Assembly: GCA_002699585.1 (NCBI GenBank)
Contig: PABP01000009.1
Coordinates: 669,750-733,749 of the forward strand
Length of the DNA stretch: 64,000 bases
Reading direction: 5' to 3'
Source of the DNA: Anaerolineaceae bacterium
Lineage (GTDB): Bacteria; Chloroflexota; Anaerolineae; Aggregatilineales; Phototrophicaceae
Shown here: positions 51,601-58,128 of the stretch, one piece after another
Layout: every line of letters begins with the position of its first letter
How positions within the stretch are numbered: the stretch's first letter is position 1
Notes under the pieces: model-generated
Databases searched by the model: none
What the model saw: the letters and a program-made list of their open reading frames with translations, nothing else
Told to the model about the DNA's origin: nothing
Made by a program: the position numbers and the translations under genes

Positions 51601-51927
51601 GCCCTGGCACAGAACGCTTTTTTCGATGTGCTGCGCCTTGACGATGCGATTTTCAATCCAGGTTTGGATGATCTGACATTTGCACAAACTATCGACTCAA
51701 CGCTATCGGCACTCGGCAAGACGGAATCCGATGTGCTGGCAGAAGCAACCGCGACCCTGGATCGTTTCAATGCGCAATATATCGCGGTACCCAGCGCCCT
51801 GATTGAGCAAACCGAGCCACAGATTGCTTACTTTATCCAGCAATTGGCAGAGCAGGGCGTCTTGGTCCAGCTTGACGAGAACGCGGGTACGGTACGCTAT
51901 CAAGTAGACACATCGGCATTAGGTTAG
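45685..51927 (+). CDS. Giant GT39-DUF2298 (Chlor_Arch_YYY) fusion with LysM-like insert (2080 aa)
   Basis: Residues about 1-660 form a GT39 core (about eleven membrane helices; SAMHPDERFLTMN at about 57 gives the intact Asp-Glu pair; GARTHNRWVGLFSALLYAAA follows) with an outer domain (about 660-1040). A second membrane unit (about 1045-1730) is DUF2298: PTLADRGYAFAK at its start and INYYYFGFVVVG (about residue 1200), the Tyr-rich name motif. Residues about 1745-1793 (HSVLPEETIEDLAELYF... PAMGDTITIIPP) match a LysM repeat, in an outer loop or tail. The remaining 290 residues are soluble. The ATG at 45685 follows GAGG. The following gene is a stand-alone copy of the second unit. Probably links lipid-carried sugars to the envelope; the LysM part suggests peptidoglycan contact. 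Confidence 0.85.
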   Translation: MRLTGNNGDTAADAIGVVQPKRNRQALIVLPLMLLVVLLGGYFRFNGLNWDDFSAMHPDERFLTMNSLPLIGGRLELTPDSNVPPQSVIATFANASYYDGASLSFDTTSRIGVVEDTFAVDAVRWTYGLDRMMTYSDASTAARALADGEIAALVMDQTAASVFLITDDATGAVFLNIEGTPQVQIIDTLSSEEIQQAHCLERYPETGGIGGYFDTQCSPYNPHNASTGYYAYGTLPVLMAHTVSAFVQQQDIAGSDIFDFEGGTLIWRFLSAFFDVGSIIVIYFIGARTHNRWVGLFSALLYAAAPLAIEKAHFGTVNSITAFFVILAIWAAVGVQQRGKLFYYAAFGIALGAAVAGRINTAPLAGVVVLAAMVQMVPFLDRSLDWDERQRVASQATFGLILAAVLSLVTFRIANPYAFTGPGLLGLGINPRWLADLGSSQFNVSGNMDAAPNWQWVGRPPYLYPLKDMILWGMGIGMGIMAWIGWAWSGYRLLKGRTGSLANLLPFVWVTVYFAWIGRLWVMTMRYYLPLYAPLALLGGWAIYAVWRASRERDLPLVRGITLFFGVFLALIPAYYLVTATALTTTAIAAAVVAILLIILALIPGAPRVRAFGLGTFVLAFTLLWGLMHNNIYNHQLTRVQGSVWVWENIPGDFSMQVDGAPEGTPLINIVLPNSRPESSITPGDMLSAASQLIREIPSFVEFVAPASGTISSVYSPHIGDPFNSPEDEVLQISVASTDDLNQLAIVTVTQDFPRDNHILGDAYTFQFDPPFQVEEGKRYTFKVEALAGNILTSGAVIATEAPWDDRLTTIKACEYPQGITLADDPPPGLVGYDECNGRQSWYGLVQSYDIDLSYPIDETYKRDMMLNALEVSEYIGITSNRFYDTLSRNPIRWPMSNRYYDALFSGELGFDLVEVRHEQYEFGPLSVSDQYLPIYDSPQWLNELEPDEAFHVYDHPTVFIFKKRDDYDQARVAQILNDVSIVRVEGAYAQPGELGSAVGNVAYWSSLEADEASTALMQRPEFREINEQGGTWSQRFDSDSIFNSNQIVGVIGWWLLLFVIGLVTWPLLYTAFPTLADRGYAFAKIVGLLILAWAAWMLGSVGVLAWSQGGLFLLLLILTLTSAWFAWRQRASMIAFIKAHWSRILWIEVLTIILFVIFIGVRLTNPDLWHFSKGGEKPMDFGYFNAVLRSTVFPAYDPWYAGGYINYYYFGFVVVGSPVLMLKLVPAFAYNLIVPTLFALTGIGAFSVAFNIVAAMRDRRRTAEDGDPNAPAPTRRASSWLAGIVALLLCVAVGNLDTIRVLGNGIASMGGYQQYDSIESYYRDQYLDQYGVRQDTSGTLVLPIEYETELANRLSSNSIVDRLSYEVTQGVNLLTGFSTGISKLAEGQPLLIGSDRWYWGPSRVLNEFPVSSGNAITEMPYFTFLYGDLHAHMINMPVMLFALLFVFNEVFLAGSRARRNLDRALAIGLGALAIGLMTAINTWDWPSFMVFATVGLGYAWWLRWRTISRHSLVDMLLSIGGFLFVARFVAIAHTSWYAAIYQSAELYLGRKTPLWAYFDIHGLFLLLIVSLLIWETGRWFRSVHVKALRGKGFWLSAGALGAGVLTAVGLILAMMGYQVAIIVIPLVIWIVALFFRPGQSRVMQYVLVLAGFALALTLAVEIITITGDIGRQNTVFKFYLQVWLIFSVVGGAAFSWLFTSSDYWRAGLRFLWYIPLMTLFVIAAMFPITATRARTLDRYSPSSGFYHSVLPEETIEDLAELYFVTPEWLREANNMPDDAQPAMGDTITIIPPSDLNEPATTLDGIAYMQYAAHHPLNSEAAVLINMDHDYNIIRWLQENVVGTPVIIEGRNPASEYTWTGRIAINTGLPSVLGWNFHQRQQRTFDPLPTMVQLREGNINYFYDTADIAGAVRILRTYDVRYIILSTYERIWSTSAGLAKFDIMVDMGLLNKIEVDSNAFIYEVNEQALADFALAQNAFFDVLRLDDAIFNPGLDDLTFAQTIDSTLSALGKTESDVLAEATATLDRFNAQYIAVPSALIEQTEPQIAYFIQQLAEQGVLVQLDENAGTVRYQVDTSALG

Positions 51928-51962
51928 CGGAAAAATGCGCGGGGCTGTGTATGTAAGAGTGC

Positions 51963-51986
51963 ATGGTATCGCTAATGGTATCGCTA
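51963..51986. repeat. Perfect 12-bp tandem duplication before DUF2298 gene
   Basis: ATGGTATCGCTA occurs twice without a gap (51963-51974 and 51975-51986), directly before the ribosome site GAGGAAAG (51987-51994). The ATGs in the repeat are not in frame with the start at 52006. Confidence 0.7.
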
Positions 51987-52005
51987 GAGGAAAGACACGA
52001 CACGC

Positions 52006-54594
52006 ATGGACTTGATTTTTGACTGGATTGCTCGTGAAGGCTATGTCTTTGTCAGTTGGTGGCTGATGATTGCTATTGCAGGCTGGACAGTGATGCCGTT
52101 GGCTTGGCGTTTACTGGGTGGTCTGCCGGACCGGGGTTACACCCTGGCCAAGCCACTCGGCCTGCTGCTGATCGGTTTCGTCTACTGGTTGCTGGTCAGC
52201 CTGGGCTTGCTGGGGAACACAACGGGTGGCATTCTCATCGCCTGGTTGATCGTGTTGGCCGTGTCGCTGCTGGCTCTCAACCGCTTGCGCCCCAATCAAC
52301 TCTCCTGGTCTGCTTACTGGCAGGAAAATCGCACCGTCATCCTCGTGTCGGAAGTGTTGTTTGCGGTCTTGTTCTTCACCTGGCTGCTGTATCGTGCTCA
52401 TAATCCCGATACCTACACCACAGAAAAACCGATGGAGCTGGCTTTCATCAGCAGCATCATGCGCAGTGATACCTTCCCGCCCAATGATCCCTGGTTGGCC
52501 GGGTACGCCATCAGCTACTATTATTTTGGCTATGTTATTACGGCCATGCTCTCGATGCTCAGTGGCGTAACCAGCAGCATCGGCTTTAGCGCCATTATTT
52601 CCGCGCTGTTTGCACTGGCTGGCACGACGGCTTTCGGCGTCGGCTACAACCTGGTCCGTGCTCGCGGCATCATGCAGGCTTCGGTTGCAAGTGTTGTCGA
52701 TAGCGCCAAACGCACACAACCGCGTTTCATCGCGCTGGCCGCTGGTATGTTATCGCTGTTCCTCGTCGTGCTGATGGGTAACTTCCAGACGCCATTGGTC
52801 GAAGTACCGCTCCAGGCCAACATCGCCACCGAAGACTATTTGAACTTCTGGGGACAGCCGCGTTCTTCGTTTGATCGTCTTGATGACCGTCTCTATGCTT
52901 ATAATCCTGATGCTACCCTGACGATAGACCCTTCATCCTGGGAATACTGGTGGTGGTTCGGGGCCTCGCGCGTCCTCGGTGACTACAACCTCGATGGCTC
53001 CGAATCCGGCGAACCGATTTCCGAATTCCCGGCCTTTAGCTTCATCCTGGGAGATACGCACCCGCATGTGTTGTCGCTGCCTTTTGTCATCATAACGATT
53101 GGCCTCATGCTTAATCTGCTGCTGACCTGGCGTGCGCCCAATCGGTATGAAATCGGCCTCTATGGGTTGGTAGTGGGGGGGCTCATCTTCCTGAATGCCT
53201 GGGATGGACCTATTTATTTAGCGGGCCTTGTCGGTGTGGAAGCCCTGCGGCGGGTGATGCGTGGCCAGGGACGCTTGCGTATCGGTGATTGGTGGGCCTT
53301 GCTCATGCTCGGTCTGGCGCTGCTCGCTATCGCGGTGATTGCTTATTTACCGTTCTTCATCGGCTTCCGATCCCAGGCGCAGGGCTTTTTGCCCAATATC
53401 ATCCAGCCGACCTACTTCCCGCGCCTGTTCCTGATGATGGGTCCGCTGCTCTTATTGACCGGGGCGTTCGTCGCTGTCGAAGTTTGGCGCGGACGTCGCC
53501 GCATGAACTGGTCACTGGGTCTGACGATTGGTCTGGGCCTGCTGGCGTTGCTAATCTCCATCATGTTCCTGCTGATTTTCCTGAGCAGCTTCAATGCGGG
53601 GCTGTATGCGCGTGTTCAGGGATTCGTTGATATGAATGGTGGCTGGGCGGCGGTGCTGCCGCAGGTGCTCCAGCGGCGTTTAGCCAATGGCCTGACCAGC
53701 GTCGTCTTGCTTACCATGATGATTATCGTCATCGCGCGTCTTTTCCCGCGTGTGCTGGGCATTATCACCGATGAGGACGAGCAGATCGTCACGTATGCGC
53801 CCTCGACAGGGTTTGCCTTGCTGTTGGTCGGCATTGGCACGACGCTGCTGTTCGTGCCGGATTTCCTCTATCTGGCGGATAACTTCGGCTGGCGTATCAA
53901 TACCATCTTCAAGTTTTACTATCAGGCCTGGGTGGCGCTCAGCATTGCTGGGGCGTATGCGACCTATACCATCCTGGCTGATTTCCGGCTGGCGCGTCCG
54001 GCGTTGCCCCTGCGCACGGCTTTTGGTGCCATGCTGGTAATCATCATTGCGGCAGGCAGCCTCTTCCCCTTGGCAGCGACCTATCACCGCGCCTATGTCG
54101 AACGCGGCACGCCCAGCTCGCTGTCGATTGATGGCGGCAATCTCGCCCTGCCGAATACAATGGTCGATATGGTCCAGTGCGTTAATCGCGTTGTCGGCGA
54201 TACAGAAGATGTCGTCATCGCTGAAGCGGCTCTGCATAGCTATAAATCGAATTATGCTCGTGTCGGGACCATCACCGGCTTGCCGATCTTGCTGGGTTGG
54301 CCCGGTCATGAAGGCCAGTGGCGCGGCAACACCTTCGGCCAGACTGCCGGGTCGCGCCAAGCCGATTTGCAGACGCTTTATACGGCGCCGACCTGGGACA
54401 TCGTCCAGCAGGTGATTGATCGATACGGCATCGACTATATCGTCATTGGCTCCACTGAGCGCCAGACTTACGAGACGTCGTCCAATGGGGTCTACATCCC
54501 GATTGCGGAAGACCTCTTCGCTGCCAATGGCACCCTCGTCTGTGAATATGGCGACGAGCGCGTCTATCGCGTGACATCCACTACGGGCAACTGA
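52006..54594 (+). CDS. DUF2298 (Chlor_Arch_YYY) membrane protein (862 aa)
   Basis: A multi-pass protein with the full Chlor_Arch_YYY layout: GGLPDRGYTLAKPLGLL (about residue 38), AISYYYFGYVITAMLSML (about 168) as the Tyr motif, WDGPIYLAG and YRDINTIFK-like INTIFKFYYQAW (about 625), and an outer C-terminal domain ending in residues that resemble an alpha/beta unit (about 710-862; DIVQQVIDRYGIDYIVIGST). It is paralogous to the second half of the preceding 2080-residue protein, sharing the order of helices and the RWPDRGY-like start, without a LysM. About fifteen membrane helices are predicted by eye. GAGGAAAG lies 11 bases upstream of the ATG. The family is thought to act with GT39-type transferases; the reaction is unknown. 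Confidence 0.85.
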   Translation: MDLIFDWIAREGYVFVSWWLMIAIAGWTVMPLAWRLLGGLPDRGYTLAKPLGLLLIGFVYWLLVSLGLLGNTTGGILIAWLIVLAVSLLALNRLRPNQLSWSAYWQENRTVILVSEVLFAVLFFTWLLYRAHNPDTYTTEKPMELAFISSIMRSDTFPPNDPWLAGYAISYYYFGYVITAMLSMLSGVTSSIGFSAIISALFALAGTTAFGVGYNLVRARGIMQASVASVVDSAKRTQPRFIALAAGMLSLFLVVLMGNFQTPLVEVPLQANIATEDYLNFWGQPRSSFDRLDDRLYAYNPDATLTIDPSSWEYWWWFGASRVLGDYNLDGSESGEPISEFPAFSFILGDTHPHVLSLPFVIITIGLMLNLLLTWRAPNRYEIGLYGLVVGGLIFLNAWDGPIYLAGLVGVEALRRVMRGQGRLRIGDWWALLMLGLALLAIAVIAYLPFFIGFRSQAQGFLPNIIQPTYFPRLFLMMGPLLLLTGAFVAVEVWRGRRRMNWSLGLTIGLGLLALLISIMFLLIFLSSFNAGLYARVQGFVDMNGGWAAVLPQVLQRRLANGLTSVVLLTMMIIVIARLFPRVLGIITDEDEQIVTYAPSTGFALLLVGIGTTLLFVPDFLYLADNFGWRINTIFKFYYQAWVALSIAGAYATYTILADFRLARPALPLRTAFGAMLVIIIAAGSLFPLAATYHRAYVERGTPSSLSIDGGNLALPNTMVDMVQCVNRVVGDTEDVVIAEAALHSYKSNYARVGTITGLPILLGWPGHEGQWRGNTFGQTAGSRQADLQTLYTAPTWDIVQQVIDRYGIDYIVIGSTERQTYETSSNGVYIPIAEDLFAANGTLVCEYGDERVYRVTSTTGN

Positions 54595-54704
54595 GGTCTT
54601 GATCGGCTGACCGTGTATAGTAATGTGTAGAGCTAGCGAACAAGCGCTGCGCACGATGCAGCCGGTCGATTTGTACGGCATTTGACGAGGTGATTAGGAA
54701 CGAT

Positions 54705-56690
54705 ATGCAAGCTGTCAGCACACAACCGAGCGCACCAGCCACCGCCAAACAGCCACCGTTGACCATTTCCCTGGAAGTGGTGGCTTACGCTGTCCTGATC
54801 GTCGCGGCATTGCTGCTGCGTATCGCGGACCTGGATAGTGTCCCAATGGCCCAGTCAGAGGCCCAATCGGCCATGCGTACCCTGCAAATCGTGGCACCGA
54901 ATACGCCTGGGGATGCGCCTGCACCGGATAGCCCCCTGCTGTTTGTGACGCAAAGTCTGGCTTTTTCTTTCATGGGGGCGAGCGAATTCTCTGCGCGTTT
55001 GGGCAGTGTTTTTGCCGGCATGCTCCTGTTGCTGCTGCCGATGCTCTTCCGGCGCTATCTGGGTCGGGAACGCACGTTCCTGCTGACGCTATTGCTTGCG
55101 GTATCACCGACTGTCTTTGTGACCACGCGTCAGGCTGACGCTTTTATCTGGACGGCTGTTTTCGCCATGGCAACCGTCGCGTTTGTCTGGCGCGCCTGGT
55201 CAGACGCCAGTCGTGCTAATGGCCCCTCATCGAATGTGCTGTGGTCGGCGGCCAGTGCTGCTGGGTTGGTCTTCCTGTCAGATTCTGGTGGCTCGTTGCT
55301 GGCGCTGATTCTGGCAGTGGCTGCTTGGTTGGCCCTGTGGTGGAGCGCGATCAAGGCCCCTGACGAAGTCGATGAATCCGGCGAAGTCCTCTTCCAGAAT
55401 GCCCGTAGCTGGCTGCAATCCTTACCCTGGCGCCCCATGCTGCTGACCACAGCAGGCGTCACAATCCTGGCTAGTACGCTCTTTATGGTCTATCCGGCTG
55501 GCCTGGGCCATGTCGGCAATATGCTGGCTAACACGCTGATCGGCTTCATCCGGCCCGCCGTAGAAACAATGCCCGCAGGTCTGGGATTTGCCAGCCTCAT
55601 CGTCTATGAACTGGGTTTTGTGGTCTTAGCGCTGGTTGCTGTTGTGAGCCTGATGCAGCGTGGACGCTTTGGCTATGTGCAGCGCTTCATGCTGATCTGG
55701 ATGCTGCTGGCGATGGCTGCTGGCTTGCTTTACCGCGGGGCAACACCTGCTTTCGCGATCTGGGCTGTTGTGCCGATGGCCTTCCTCATTGCGGATTTTG
55801 CTGTTAGCCTGTTCGCCAATTTGCCCGTCGTGGTCTATTGGACCGAGGGGCTGGTAGAGCAGGATGCAACAGGTCAGCGCTATGCCTGGATGAAGTATGC
55901 TATTAGCCTGCTGATTATCGGCGCGTTTGTGGTCGTGTCTGTTCATTTTCAGGAAATAGGCCGTGGATTGCAGCGCGTTCCAATTGGGGCCAGCCTTGGT
56001 GATGCCTTGGCAACCCTGCGCGAGCCACTCATGGCGGAGTTCCGCTATAGCTTGCTATTCTTCTTTGTGACGTTACTGTTCATCGTCATCAGCCTGATGC
56101 TTGTCGCCAGCATTTGGGGCAATCGCAGTATGTTGCAGGCTCTGGGGATTGGCTTGTTGGCCTACGTCATTGGCACCAGTATCGGCGGTGGCTGGCAAAC
56201 AGCGGTTGTCCATGCTGATAACCCGGCGGAATACTGGTACAGCACCGTCACGGAGCCGGATGCCTATTTACTTCGCGAGACACTTTACGAAGTTTCACAG
56301 CGAGAAACATCCGGTGAACCATTGATTAGCATCGTCGCTGTGCGTGGGACTGCCCTGGAACAAGATGGCCTGGTCGGTTGGCTGCTGCGCGACTATCCCA
56401 ATACCGAATATGTCGGCACTTTTGCGGAAGCCGCCCGTCATCCCATCGTCCTCTTACCGGAAGTCAATTTTGACATGCTCAGCCTGGGTGGCGATTATGT
56501 CGGCCAGCCTTTTGAAATCTTGCAGCCGAGCTTAGCCTACGATGTCAATGTAGTCGATTCAGTCGCCTGGATGGGTCAACGCCGCCTGCGCTCGCTCATT
56601 GGCGAGCAATATAGCGTATCCTTATGGCTACGTCAGGATGTCTACGATGGCTTGCCGCAGGAAGAGCGTCAGCGCCTGGGCATCGATTAA
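54705..56690 (+). CDS. GT39-like membrane protein lacking the acidic pair (661 aa)
   Basis: Start at ATG 54705, with AGGA (54695-54698) 6 bases upstream; the frame opens at a GTG at 54690. About eleven membrane helices (about 25-500) with the GT-C arrangement, e.g. FSARLGSVFAGMLLLLLPMLFRR and PTVFVTTRQADAFIWTAVFA, followed by an outer alpha/beta domain. At the position of the donor-binding Asp-Glu of GT39 enzymes it reads PMAQSEAQSAM (about residue 47): the Glu is kept, the Asp is not. It may be inactive as a transferase or use another residue. Next gene is the ECF sigma factor, 84 bases downstream. Confidence 0.7.
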   Translation: MQAVSTQPSAPATAKQPPLTISLEVVAYAVLIVAALLLRIADLDSVPMAQSEAQSAMRTLQIVAPNTPGDAPAPDSPLLFVTQSLAFSFMGASEFSARLGSVFAGMLLLLLPMLFRRYLGRERTFLLTLLLAVSPTVFVTTRQADAFIWTAVFAMATVAFVWRAWSDASRANGPSSNVLWSAASAAGLVFLSDSGGSLLALILAVAAWLALWWSAIKAPDEVDESGEVLFQNARSWLQSLPWRPMLLTTAGVTILASTLFMVYPAGLGHVGNMLANTLIGFIRPAVETMPAGLGFASLIVYELGFVVLALVAVVSLMQRGRFGYVQRFMLIWMLLAMAAGLLYRGATPAFAIWAVVPMAFLIADFAVSLFANLPVVVYWTEGLVEQDATGQRYAWMKYAISLLIIGAFVVVSVHFQEIGRGLQRVPIGASLGDALATLREPLMAEFRYSLLFFFVTLLFIVISLMLVASIWGNRSMLQALGIGLLAYVIGTSIGGGWQTAVVHADNPAEYWYSTVTEPDAYLLRETLYEVSQRETSGEPLISIVAVRGTALEQDGLVGWLLRDYPNTEYVGTFAEAARHPIVLLPEVNFDMLSLGGDYVGQPFEILQPSLAYDVNVVDSVAWMGQRRLRSLIGEQYSVSLWLRQDVYDGLPQEERQRLGID

Positions 56691-56774
56691 TGTGCTCAAT
56701 GACCAAGCAAATGAGGAATTGTCACATCGACGGTGTACTTAAAGTGAGATCACGATCATCAGCAGGGCCATTTT

Positions 56775-57377
56775 ATGCCAGAACATGATGACCAACAGCA
56801 AATGCCGGACGAAACCATTATCGCGCGATGTCTGGACGGAGATCAGCAAGGCTTCACAGCCTTGTATGAGCGCTATGCCGCCAGTGTCTACCGCCTGTGC
56901 AATACGCTCTTAAACGCGCAGGAAGACGCTGAAGACGTCGTGCAGGAGTCTTTTGTCTATGCTTTTAAGAACATCGACCGTTTTGATAGCAACAAGGCGA
57001 CTTTCAAGACTTGGCTTTTTACCATTGCTGTCAGCCGCTGCCGCAATATGTACCGTCGTAAACAGTTCCCACTAGTGGGGCTGTCAGCAGCCTTGCAGCT
57101 TAAGCTACCATCGACCAGTGGTGACCATCCTGAAACAGCATTGGCCCAGAGCAACGTCCGCGATGCTATTGAAGAAGCTGTCCGGGCCTTACCGCCGCAC
57201 CTGCGCGAGCCGTTGGTCTTGCGTTATGCGCATGGCTTGACGTACCGTGAAATTGCTGAAATCATGGACTGCCCTCAAAAAACGGCTGAGAGCCGCGTCC
57301 GGCTGGCGCACAAAAAGCTGCGCAAAACCATGCAAGGGCAGGGCCGCTCTCTTTTAGAAGAAATCCTGCTGATCTGA
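56775..57377 (+). CDS. ECF-type RNA polymerase sigma factor
   Basis: A 200-residue sigma-70 of the extracytoplasmic-function group. Region 2 (about 20-85) has FTALYERYAASVYRLC, the -10-recognising helix EDAEDVVQESFVYAF, and NKATFKTWLFTIA. Region 4 (about 140-190) has LPPHLREPLVLRYAHGLTYR followed by a helix-turn-helix (EIAEIMDCPQKTAESRVRLA). Region 3 and region 1 are absent, as expected for the group. It directs polymerase to envelope-stress promoters and is held by the anti-sigma factor encoded 81 bases downstream. Lying between glycosyltransferase genes, it may control this block; its promoter motif was not found. Start at ATG 56775. Confidence 0.93.
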   Translation: MPEHDDQQQMPDETIIARCLDGDQQGFTALYERYAASVYRLCNTLLNAQEDAEDVVQESFVYAFKNIDRFDSNKATFKTWLFTIAVSRCRNMYRRKQFPLVGLSAALQLKLPSTSGDHPETALAQSNVRDAIEEAVRALPPHLREPLVLRYAHGLTYREIAEIMDCPQKTAESRVRLAHKKLRKTMQGQGRSLLEEILLI

Positions 57378-57458
57378 TGGATCTTGATTGACAAACAATT
57401 TTTGATGAGATGACCTGTACCCAGTGATCTGTACCAAGTTTGAAGAAATGCTTGACCG

Positions 57459-58052
57459 ATGAAATCTTTCAGATGCCAGTATGTCCAAAGTCGTATCGCC
57501 GCTTTCGTCAATAACGAATGCACCGAGCGTGAGCGTCGCATAGTCGGCCAGCATCTGGACCATTGCCCGACCTGCGAAGCCGCTTATCATCATCAGCGCA
57601 GCTTACAGCGCGAAATGCAGCGTGATTTGCCGCGCATGGGGTCTGCTAATTCTGCCCAATTGGGCGCTATCTGGCAGCGTATCGAGCAAGACCTGGCTGC
57701 ACCCGCGCCCCAGCCTGCCGCGACCACGCTGCGTCTGCCATCTGGCTCCTGGCACTATGGATTAGTGGCTGCGATGGCTTTCGTCCTGCTGACGATGGCC
57801 TGGTTTGCGGATAGCAACTCGGTTTATGCCGCGCTGCCGTCGCAGCCCGCCCCGCGTGATGTCGTTGAACAGCGCGTGGTGACGCCTGACCGCCTGGCCA
57901 ATCAGGACGAGGACAGCGTAGCGATTGCCTTCGCTACCGAGTTCGTCGTCGTTGGCCAGCAGACATCGGCTGCTAATGAGGGCATTTTGCATAATACGCC
58001 CCGGCAAACGCCGGAACCCAACACAACAACGGATGCCAGTCGGAGCCAGTGA
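57459..58052 (+). CDS. Zinc anti-sigma factor (ZAS type), membrane-anchored
   Basis: A 197-residue protein with an N-terminal zinc-binding anti-sigma domain: Cys6, and His32-x3-Cys36-x2-Cys39 in QHLDHCPTC. One membrane helix (about 100-117, HYGLVAAMAFVLLTMAWF) and an outer Pro/Thr-rich tail of 80 residues follow. Its topology lets an outside signal reach the sigma factor bound inside. It is coupled in position with the ECF gene upstream and is followed 76 bases later by the Agl23-NHL gene. The tail has no known sensor domain. Regulated intramembrane proteolysis or zinc/redox release are the usual mechanisms for this type. Confidence 0.87.
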   Translation: MKSFRCQYVQSRIAAFVNNECTERERRIVGQHLDHCPTCEAAYHHQRSLQREMQRDLPRMGSANSAQLGAIWQRIEQDLAAPAPQPAATTLRLPSGSWHYGLVAAMAFVLLTMAWFADSNSVYAALPSQPAPRDVVEQRVVTPDRLANQDEDSVAIAFATEFVVVGQQTSAANEGILHNTPRQTPEPNTTTDASRSQ

Positions 58053-58128
58053 GATACTCGGCACACTTGGTGACTGGCAATTCTGTAAGCGAAATATAGC
58101 GAGTTTGTGAATTAAAAGAGAGAAGAGT

